Both the position numbers and the translations under genes were made by a program. DNA of 11,792 nt, taken from NCBI GenBank assembly GCA_905215095.1, contig CAJMOL010000025.1:1-11792 (forward strand), given 5' to 3'. Positions 7,799 to 11,792 of the stretch are shown here, piece by piece (positions within the stretch are counted from its first letter, which is position 1; the number at the start of each line of letters is the position of its first letter). The stretch is from an uncultured bacterium. Its GTDB lineage: Bacteria > Actinomycetota > Coriobacteriia > Coriobacteriales > Coriobacteriaceae. The notes under the pieces were generated by a model. It had not been told where the DNA came from, did not search any database, and saw only the letters and a program-made list of their open reading frames with translations.

Positions 7799-8070
7799 AG
7801 GGTCCTCCTTGTTGAGGGGAGTTAGCGTACGTGTCGTATTTGCTTCAAAAAACCTAGATGTCGCTCACGTCAAGCTCTTGAGCCCACAAAGGGTGCAGCG
7901 CGCCTTTGCGGTGGTTTTGGCGATCTGCCGGTGGCGTTTATGCGTGTGCGGAGTCCTCGCGGCGTGCCGAGGGCGACATGCAGGTTTTTCGACTAGGACT
8001 GCCTTCCATGGCACACCTCCTAAAGGCCGGGCGCAGCGCGCTTTGGGTATCTCGTACCCCTTTTTAATCC
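7799..8070 (-). promoter_or_regulatory. mgtA 5' leader of about 270 nt
   Basis: This is the predicted untranslated leader between the mgtA promoter and start codon. It contains the short ORF 8009-7938, an inverted repeat TCAAG-CT-CTTGA (7870-7881) and a T6 tract on the minus strand just before 7846. The tract follows a weak GCTCA/TGAGC stem, about 10 nt away from it. Leaders of enteric mgtA genes use a leader peptide and attenuation to sense Mg2+. The layout here is similar, but I do not recognise an M-box or the enteric sequence. Confidence 0.45.
7938..8009 (-). CDS. Putative 23-residue leader peptide upstream of mgtA
   Basis: The ORF starts with ATG, has AGGAGG 6 bp upstream (8021-8016) and ends with TAA. 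This is one of the best ribosome binding sites in the window although no long ORF follows it. The peptide begins MEGSPSRKTC, ends RREDSAHA, is hydrophilic and has no membrane segment. It lies inside the mgtA leader, about 140 bp before the ATPase start. Enteric mgtL peptides also sit in mgtA leaders and use Pro/Asp/Glu codons to sense conditions; this one has two SPS segments but no DP repeat. A regulatory role is inferred from position. A second frame running across it ends ARCTLCGLKSLT, but its GTG start is too close to the AGGAGG. Confidence 0.4.
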   Translation of the reverse strand: MEGSPSRKTCMSPSARREDSAHA

Positions 8071-8076
8071 GCCCGT

Positions 8077-8105
8077 ATTCTTGATGAGGGGGTTTGCGAT
8101 GTCAA
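8077..8105 (-). promoter_or_regulatory. Sigma-70 type promoter of mgtA
   Basis: On the minus strand TTGACA (8105-8100) matches the -35 consensus in all six bases. A 17-bp spacer leads to AAGAAT (8082-8077), a 4/6 match to the -10. GGGGTT/AACCCC (8089-8094 and 8104-8109 on the plus strand) forms an inverted repeat over the -35 and could be an operator. Confidence 0.6.
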
Positions 8106-8235
8106 CCCCATTGTTCGGAAAACCATTGCCCCCGACAAAGCCTTTACAGAATGCCGTGGCTCCAAAGCGCGCCCGCATCGATGCTTCGCCTGCGCTAAAC
8201 TGGAAGGCACGTACGCGATTACGAGAGGAGCCCGC

Positions 8236-8916
8236 ATGGAGGCTTACAAGCAAGAGTTCATCAAGTTTATGGTCGAGTCCGACGTCCTTAAGTTCGGCAG
8301 CTTTACGCTCAAGAGCGGCCGTCAGTCCCCATTCTTTATGAACGCCGGCGCTTACGTGACGGGCTATCAGCTCAAGAAGCTGGGCGAGTATTACGCCCAG
8401 GCCATCCACGATAACTTTGGCGACGACTTTGATGTGCTGTTTGGACCGGCCTACAAGGGTATTCCGCTGGCCGTCGTGACCGCGATTGCCTACCACGAGC
8501 TGTACGGCAAGGAGGTCAAGTACTGCTGCGACCGCAAGGAGGCCAAGGACCACGGTGCCGATAAGGGCAACCTGCTGGGCTACGAGCCCCAGGACGGCGA
8601 CCGCGTGGTCATGGTCGAGGATGTCACCACCAGCGGCAAGTCCATCGACGAGACCTATCCCAAGGTCAAGGCTGCTGCCGACGTCGAGATCAAGGGCCTC
8701 ATCGTGTCCCTCAACCGCATGGAGGTCGGCAAGGGTGGCGTGACCACCGCGCAGAAGGAGATCGAGGCCAAGTACGGTTTCCCCGTCGCGAGCATCGTCT
8801 CCATGGCCGAGGTCGTCGAGACCCTCTACAACCACGAGATCGACGGCAAGGTCGTCATCGATGACGAGCTCAAGACCGCCATCGACGCCTACTACGAGCA
8901 GTACGGAGCACGTTAG
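8236..8916 (+). CDS. pyrE: Orotate phosphoribosyltransferase
   Basis: This cytoplasmic enzyme converts orotate and PRPP to orotidine 5'-monophosphate in de novo pyrimidine synthesis. It has 226 residues, slightly longer than the typical 210 or so. FTLKSGRQSPFF (23-34) is the N-terminal orotate-binding region, FGPAYKGIPLA (69-79) is the substrate loop, and RKEAKDHG (100-107) holds the flexible catalytic loop Lys/His residues. VVMVEDVTTSGKS (124-136) is the PRPP-binding signature. AGAGGAG ends 5 bp before the ATG. TAAACT (8196-8201) is a weak -10 candidate without a clear -35. The gene is not clustered with other pyr genes here and is divergent from mgtA. A 13-bp hairpin overlaps its stop codon. 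Confidence 0.96.
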   Translation: MEAYKQEFIKFMVESDVLKFGSFTLKSGRQSPFFMNAGAYVTGYQLKKLGEYYAQAIHDNFGDDFDVLFGPAYKGIPLAVVTAIAYHELYGKEVKYCCDRKEAKDHGADKGNLLGYEPQDGDRVVMVEDVTTSGKSIDETYPKVKAAADVEIKGLIVSLNRMEVGKGGVTTAQKEIEAKYGFPVASIVSMAEVVETLYNHEIDGKVVIDDELKTAIDAYYEQYGAR

Positions 8917-8944
8917 TTACGGCGTTTTACCAAACGCCGTAACT
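8915..8944 (+). repeat. 13-bp hairpin overlapping the pyrE stop codon
   Basis: AGTTACGGCGTTT (8915-8927) is perfectly complementary to AAACGCCGTAACT (8932-8944) around the loop TACC. It begins inside the TAG stop. There is no T-run after it, so it may protect the 3' end rather than terminate. Confidence 0.75.
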
Positions 8945-8956
8945 GCTCGACGCTGC

Positions 8957-9055
8957 GCGGGCCGCATTTGGACAATCTGACGTTCAACTTCAAGGGCGCG
9001 ACCAGAAGGTCAGCGCCCTTTCGTTTCACGTCACCTTGTCTCAAATGCGACCCGC
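8957..9055. repeat. Roughly 100-nt nested palindrome behind pyrE; its core works as a terminator
   Basis: Six complementary blocks nest symmetrically: 8957-8961/9051-9055, 8963-8970/9042-9049, 8971-8975/9036-9040, 8978-8982/9029-9033, 8992-8999/9013-9020 and 9000-9003/9008-9011. That gives 35 Watson-Crick pairs with small symmetric internal loops and an AGAA tip. The inner stem AAGGGCGC-GACC is followed by TTTCGTTT, so the core looks like an intrinsic terminator for pyrE. The outer blocks go well beyond what termination needs. Confidence 0.7.
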
Positions 9056-9066
9056 TCGCTGTCGTT

Positions 9067-9080
9067 GCCGAAACATCGGC
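9067..9080. repeat. Small inverted repeat GCCGA-AACA-TCGGC
   Basis: The 5-bp arms enclose a 4-nt loop, with CGTTGCCG repeated on both sides (9063 and 9080). It is a minor element in the hairpin chain between pyrE and fic. Confidence 0.4.
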
Positions 9081-9090
9081 GTTGCCGGAC

Positions 9091-9119
9091 TAGTCATTGG
9101 GGACGTTCATAAATGACTA
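9091..9119. repeat. GGGACG-loop hairpin, copy 2
   Basis: The arms TAGTCATT (9091-9098) and AATGACTA (9112-9119) are perfect and enclose the 13-nt loop GGGGACGTTCATA. The inner ATT/AAT is shared with copy 1, while the outer arm bases differ and remain complementary. Confidence 0.7.
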
Positions 9120-9128
9120 CTCAGGAAT

Positions 9129-9192
9129 GAGCGTGGATAATCTCCCGTTTTTGGCCTGTGTGCAGGCTCAAAGTGGGAGATTATCCACGCTC
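9129..9192. repeat. 64-bp palindromic repeat, copy A (downstream of fic)
   Basis: GAGCGTGGATAATCTCCC (9129-9146) is perfectly complementary to 9175-9192. Inside, GCCTG-TGTG-CAGGC (9154-9167) and TTTG/CAAA extend the structure. It starts 26 bp beyond the fic stop codon. No T-tract follows on either strand. Copy B lies at 10571. Confidence 0.8.
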
Positions 9193-9218
9193 GCTTTAAT
9201 TTGCCTGGGCTGCGATGC

Positions 9219-10391
9219 CTATCTAATCGGCTCGGCGTCTTCCCTGAGAATCGAAAGATACTCTTCATACCCGTACTGCCGGTATCTCTGTCTTGACTCG
9301 TCGAGCGGACGGAGGATACCCAATTCTTCAAATGATTTGACGAGCGAGCTCGCGGTACTCCTGCCGATATCGAGTTGGGCAGCGATGAATGCGGTGTCGA
9401 CGATGGGGTGCTCTTCAAGAATGCCCAACAGCCTTTGCCCGTTTGCAGCAGTCCTTCCGAGATTTTCGGTAATGGTTGCTGTGGAACGGTTATGGAGGTC
9501 AACAAGGTTTTTTAAAGACCCTACCGAGTCCTTCGCACTCTCGAGAAGACTGTTGCAGAAAAACTCTATCCATTCCTCGTAAGTGCCTCTCTCCCTTACG
9601 GATGTGAGTTGCCGGTAGTACTCGCTTCGGTTTTTCTTGAACTGGAACGATGGATAGAACAAGCAAGAATGAAGAACGCCATCATTGATGAGCATAAGTG
9701 TAATGAGAAGCCTGCCCAGGCGACCGTTTCCGTCTAGGAATGGATGGGCAGTTTCAAATTGGTAATGGACGAGCGCCGCCCGCACAATCGGATCCATTTC
9801 GACTTGAGGCTCATTGATAAAGCGTTCGAGGTCCTGGAGCGTGTTACTCAAATCTTCAATGTTTGGAGGGACAAACGATGCGGTTGCAATGGTGCAGCCT
9901 GAGGGGCCAATCCAGTTTTGTGAGGAGCGCAGCTCGCCTGGATTCTTCTCCGTTCCGCGCACTCCGTCCAGCAGGACCGCATGAACTTGCCTAAGAAGTC
10001 TCGTGCACAAGGGCATCTTTTTGAGCAGTTCTACGCCGCGGTCGACAGCACGGACGTAATTCACGACGTCTGCGACATCTTTATGATGGAGTTGTGTTTG
10101 TGATGGACTAAGTAGGTCGTCAAACGTGCACTGGGTTCCCTCAATTTGCGAAGAAAGGAGTGCTTCTTTGCGCACGTACATTGTCAGATACATGTCGGCG
10201 TTGGGAACAAAGTAGAGCATGCCTTCAAGCTCTCCAAGCTTTCGTGAGCATGCGGAAAGCGTGCGATAGGTTTCCTCGGTGAGGTTTAGCTGCCTCAATG
10301 ATTGCAAGGGCGTTGGAAAAAACGAATAGTAAGCCAATTTCCCCGATAGATTATTGCGGAGCGTTCCCTGGCCGTTCTCCTCGATTTGCAT
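9219..10391 (-). CDS. Fic-family AMP-transferase-like protein with N-terminal inhibitory helix and C-terminal winged helix
   Basis: Fic proteins usually transfer AMP from ATP to a hydroxyl side chain of a target protein. This one has 390 residues. The N-terminal Fic_N-like region carries the inhibitory motif SSQIEG (80-85, S/TxxxEG), which marks a class II, self-inhibited enzyme. The active site HPFLDGNGRLGR (216-227) is complete, with His216, Asp220, Asn222, Arg224 and Arg227. Residues about 315-375 form a winged helix-turn-helix (AAQLDIGRSTASSLVKSFEELGI). The start at 10391 has GGAGGG 5-6 bp upstream; an in-frame ATG at 10403 has only weak AAAG. Base composition is clearly less GC-rich than in neighbouring genes, and repeats flank the gene, which suggests acquisition. 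No antitoxin gene adjoins it, as expected for this class. The target is unknown. Confidence 0.93.
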   Translation of the reverse strand: MQIEENGQGTLRNNLSGKLAYYSFFPTPLQSLRQLNLTEETYRTLSACSRKLGELEGMLYFVPNADMYLTMYVRKEALLSSQIEGTQCTFDDLLSPSQTQLHHKDVADVVNYVRAVDRGVELLKKMPLCTRLLRQVHAVLLDGVRGTEKNPGELRSSQNWIGPSGCTIATASFVPPNIEDLSNTLQDLERFINEPQVEMDPIVRAALVHYQFETAHPFLDGNGRLGRLLITLMLINDGVLHSCLFYPSFQFKKNRSEYYRQLTSVRERGTYEEWIEFFCNSLLESAKDSVGSLKNLVDLHNRSTATITENLGRTAANGQRLLGILEEHPIVDTAFIAAQLDIGRSTASSLVKSFEELGILRPLDESRQRYRQYGYEEYLSILREDAEPIR

Positions 10392-10418
10392 CGCGCCCTC
10401 CATATCTTTAGTGCCGGA

Positions 10419-10490
10419 AACTCGTTATTAGGCTAATCATATCAATTCTAATAACGAGTTTAATGATTAAATAGTTATTAGAATTGATAT
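10419..10490 (-). promoter_or_regulatory. Overlapping AT-rich operator palindromes over the fic promoter
   Basis: AACTCGTTATTAG (10419-10431) pairs perfectly with 10448-10460. ATATCAATTCTAATAAC (10439-10455) pairs perfectly with 10474-10490. The two repeats share the half-site CTAATAAC (10448-10455); GTTATTAG also occurs at 10424 and 10474, and a partial CGTTATTA at 10513. On the minus strand an extended -10, TGATATGAT (10444-10436), lies between the arms of the first repeat, with a poor -35. Binding here would block fic transcription. The winged helix of Fic itself is the obvious candidate ligand (inference). Confidence 0.65.
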
Positions 10491-10570
10491 AAACAATCTA
10501 ATGATGAGAAGTCGTTATTACTTGACCATGGAGCTCGGCTTGGTACAGGGGGGGGGTCATCCAAAATGAA

Positions 10571-10634
10571 CGTGGATAATCTCCCGTTTTTGGCTCGGTG
10601 ACGGCCTCAAAGTCAAAGTGGGAGATTATCCACG
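10571..10634. repeat. 64-bp palindromic repeat, copy B (upstream of fic)
   Basis: CGTGGATAATCTCCC (10571-10585) pairs perfectly with GGGAGATTATCCACG (10620-10634). The arms and the following GTTTTTGGC are identical to copy A at 9129. The inner loop differs and contains a tandem TCAAAG duplication (10606-10617). Confidence 0.8.
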
Positions 10635-10898
10635 CTCGTTAGTTAAGCGTCCGAAAATCCACACTCGCCAAACCTACCAAAAAGGGACGGGTTTATTTTG
10701 GCACGTTTCGGTAGGTATCAGGAGGTGCCAGGAGCGGGGTGGCGGCGGGGTGCCGCTGCGAAAAGAAGTATCGGGTTTGGCGTGCCCGCTTCTGCCCGTC
10801 CCGCGCGTGGGCGATACTCGGCTTATCGAACCGCGATGCAAAGGAGATGCTCATCCCACGAGCACTACCGGGAAGGGCTTGCGATTCGAGTCCCCACC
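10635..10898. other. Intergenic stretch before the EIIA promoter
   Basis: No gene is supported here. It contains GGGACG-loop hairpin copy 3, an outer inverted repeat ACCTACC/GGTAGGT (10672-10678 and 10710-10716) and GCTC-N7-GAGC near 10850. Open frames on both strands lack ribosome binding sites and overlap each other. Confidence 0.45.
10677..10701. repeat. GGGACG-loop hairpin, copy 3
   Basis: The arms CCAAAA (10677-10682) and TTTTGG (10696-10701) are perfect and enclose the 13-nt loop AGGGACGGGTTTA. GGGACG and the final TA match copies 1 and 2 at the same loop positions, while the arms are entirely different. Confidence 0.6.
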
Positions 10899-10927
10899 TT
10901 AGCATTTGAACCATTTGGCACTATAAT
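10899..10927 (+). promoter_or_regulatory. Promoter of the EIIA gene
   Basis: TTAGCA (10899-10904, 4/6 to -35), a 17-bp spacer and a perfect TATAAT (10922-10927) lie 50 bp before the start codon. GCGCA/TGCGC (10940-10955), with a central CAACGTTG, follows the expected transcription start and may be an operator. Confidence 0.75.
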
Positions 10928-10976
10928 TACCGTAGGCATGCGCACAACGTTGCGCTTAATCAAGAGGAGAAAACGT

Positions 10977-11513
10977 ATGGGTCTGTTTGACATGTTTAAG
11001 AAGAAGGCTGAGCCCGCGGCCGCCGCTGCTCCTGCCTCCATCTCTGCTTCTGCCGGCGCCGACGTGCTGTGCTCGCCCGTCAAGGGCAAGGTCATCAAGA
11101 TGGCCGACGTGCCCGATCCCGTCTTTGGCGGCGAGGTCCTGGGCAAGGGCTGCGCCGTGTGGCCCGAGGACGATCTGGTCTACGCTCCCTGCGACGGTAA
11201 GGTGACCGTCACCATGGGTCACGCCGTGGGCCTGCAGTCCGATAGCGGCATCGAGGTTCTGGTGCATGTTGGCGTCGATACCGTCAACATGAACGGCGAC
11301 GGCTTCGAGGGCTTCGTCAAGGCCGACGACGTTGTGAAGGCTGGCCAGCCCATACTCAAGATCGACCGCGCCAAGATCGCCGCTGCCGGTTACAAGGACT
11401 GCGTCGTCGTGGCCGTGTCCAACACCGCCGAGTTTGCCGATGTCGAGCTCACCGTTGAGGCAGAGTCCGCCGTCGCCGCCGGTGACGCCATCGTCAAGGT
11501 CGTCCGCAAGTAA
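10977..11513 (+). CDS. crr: Stand-alone PTS EIIA(Glc) component
   Basis: This cytoplasmic phosphocarrier takes phosphate from HPr and passes it to EIIB domains of the glucose superfamily. It has 178 residues. The N-terminus MGLFDMFKKK resembles the amphipathic membrane-touching helix of enteric EIIA(Glc) and is followed by an Ala-rich linker (12-28). The EIIA fold runs from about residue 29. GHAVGLQSDSG (81-91) carries His82, and VLVHVGVDTVNMNGDGF (94-110) carries the phospho-accepting His97. GAGGAG lies 7 bp before the ATG. The gene has its own promoter and terminator, so it is monocistronic. It is the best candidate donor for the EIIA-less EIIBC at 1543 and may serve several permeases. The assignment is firm; the partner is inferred. 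Confidence 0.93.
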   Translation: MGLFDMFKKKAEPAAAAAPASISASAGADVLCSPVKGKVIKMADVPDPVFGGEVLGKGCAVWPEDDLVYAPCDGKVTVTMGHAVGLQSDSGIEVLVHVGVDTVNMNGDGFEGFVKADDVVKAGQPILKIDRAKIAAAGYKDCVVVAVSNTAEFADVELTVEAESAVAAGDAIVKVVRK

Positions 11514-11539
11514 ACTGCGGCATCCAAAGGCTGTGCGAG

Positions 11540-11568
11540 GGTGGTCGGGTTTTCCGGCCACCTTTTTT
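11540..11568 (+). terminator. Rho-independent terminator of the EIIA gene
   Basis: GGTGGTCGG (11540-11548) pairs with CCGGCCACC (11554-11562), with one G-U pair, and is followed by six Ts. Confidence 0.85.
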
Positions 11569-11585
11569 ATTGCACCGCGGGAAAG

Positions 11586-11635
11586 CGTTTTATTGCACGT
11601 TGGGTGGGCTTGCAAACCGTTCGGACGCTAAAACG
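11586..11635. repeat. Nested inverted repeat before the last gene
   Basis: CGTTTTA (11586-11592) pairs with TAAAACG (11629-11635). Inside it TTGCA (11593-11597) pairs with TGCAA (11611-11615). No function is evident. Confidence 0.4.
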
Positions 11636-11654
11636 AACCGACCGCGCCTTCGCG

Positions 11655-11684
11655 TTGCCGAGGGTGTTCATAAGTGGATAGTAT
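11655..11684 (+). promoter_or_regulatory. Possible promoter of the last gene
   Basis: TTGCCG (11655-11660) and TAGTAT (11679-11684) are each 4/6 matches, with an 18-bp spacer, about 65 bp before the start codon. The case is weak. Confidence 0.3.
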
Positions 11685-11749
11685 GGGCTTACTTATTACA
11701 ACGTGCGCCGCGTCTGGGAAGCGCAGTGCCGCTCATTGGGAGGAACAAC

Positions 11750-11792
11750 ATGAAAAAGAAGCTGCTGCTTGCGCCCCTCATGGCCGTCTTGG
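11750..11792 (+). CDS. Start of an exported or membrane protein (truncated by window end)
   Basis: Only 14 codons are visible: MKKKLLLAPLMAVL, a basic N-terminus followed by a hydrophobic run, as in a signal peptide. GGGAGGAA lies about 6 bp upstream. The product cannot be named from this fragment. Confidence 0.65.
   Translation, partial: MKKKLLLAPLMAVL

Noticed and set aside
7799..8070. M-box (ykoK) magnesium riboswitch upstream of mgtA
   Set aside because: I could not find its conserved core segments on the minus strand; only the uORF and weak stems are visible.
9129..9192. Terminator for fic
   Set aside because: The 18-bp stem is strong but no T-tract follows on the minus strand, and a second copy lies upstream of the gene, so a repeat element explains it better.
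9219..10403. Fic/antitoxin toxin-antitoxin pair
   Set aside because: No separate antitoxin ORF adjoins the gene, and the inhibitory S-xxx-E-G motif is inside the same polypeptide (class II Fic).
9129..10634. CRISPR repeats or an insertion sequence
   Set aside because: There are only two palindrome copies 1.4 kb apart, with no regular spacers and no transposase gene between them.
10870..10905. tRNA-like 3' end (TTCGAGTCCCC... before the EIIA promoter)
   Set aside because: The bases flanking TTCGAGT (TGCGA and CCCCA) are not complementary, and no acceptor, D or anticodon arm can be assembled upstream.

Overview
The window looks like chromosomal DNA of a GC-rich gut actinobacterium of the class Coriobacteriia, probably Collinsella or a close relative. 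This is inferred from the strong GC-ending codon bias, the AGGAGG-type ribosome binding sites, and the mix of PTS sugar uptake genes with a Mg-ATPase and pyrE. No rRNA, tRNA or marker gene confirms it.

Layout. (1) 1-4538 is a glycan-use locus. A cytoplasmic alpha/beta-hydrolase esterase (minus strand, its C-terminus outside the window) is divergent from a PTS EIIBC permease, which is followed by a DUF4038/apiosidase-like glycoside hydrolase. The 490-bp divergent spacer is full of TAAAC/GTTTA inverted repeats, the likely operators. A terminator hairpin and a potentially structured leader separate the permease from the hydrolase. (2) 4539-5029 has no convincing gene; it holds a 13-bp inverted repeat, a small hairpin with a GGGGACG loop, and a GGC-rich low-complexity tract. 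(3) 5030-8105 is an mgtA-type Mg2+ P-type ATPase on the minus strand. Its leader of about 270 nt has a TTGACA promoter and a 23-codon upstream ORF with an ideal Shine-Dalgarno. (4) 8236-8916 is pyrE, followed by about 280 bp that is almost entirely a chain of hairpins. (5) 9219-10391 is a Fic-family AMP-transferase-like gene (minus) of visibly lower GC. A 64-bp palindromic repeat lies on each side of it, and overlapping AT-rich palindromes cover its probable promoter. (6) 10899-11568 is a stand-alone EIIA(Glc) gene with its own promoter and terminator. (7) The window ends 14 codons into a gene that starts like a signal peptide.

How the genes fit together. The EIIBC permease has the phospho-cysteine domain but no EIIA domain. 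The separate EIIA, about 8 kb away, is the obvious candidate phosphate donor. The imported glycoside would then be handled in the cytoplasm by the esterase (removing acyl groups) and the DUF4038 hydrolase, neither of which has a signal peptide. mgtA, pyrE and fic are functionally unrelated to this locus.

The least explained content is non-coding. Three short hairpins share a 13-nt loop scaffold but have different, fully complementary arms. A palindrome of about 100 nt lies behind pyrE. A duplicated palindrome flanks fic. The P-type ATPase also lacks the first aspartate of the otherwise near-invariant GDGxND hinge motif.
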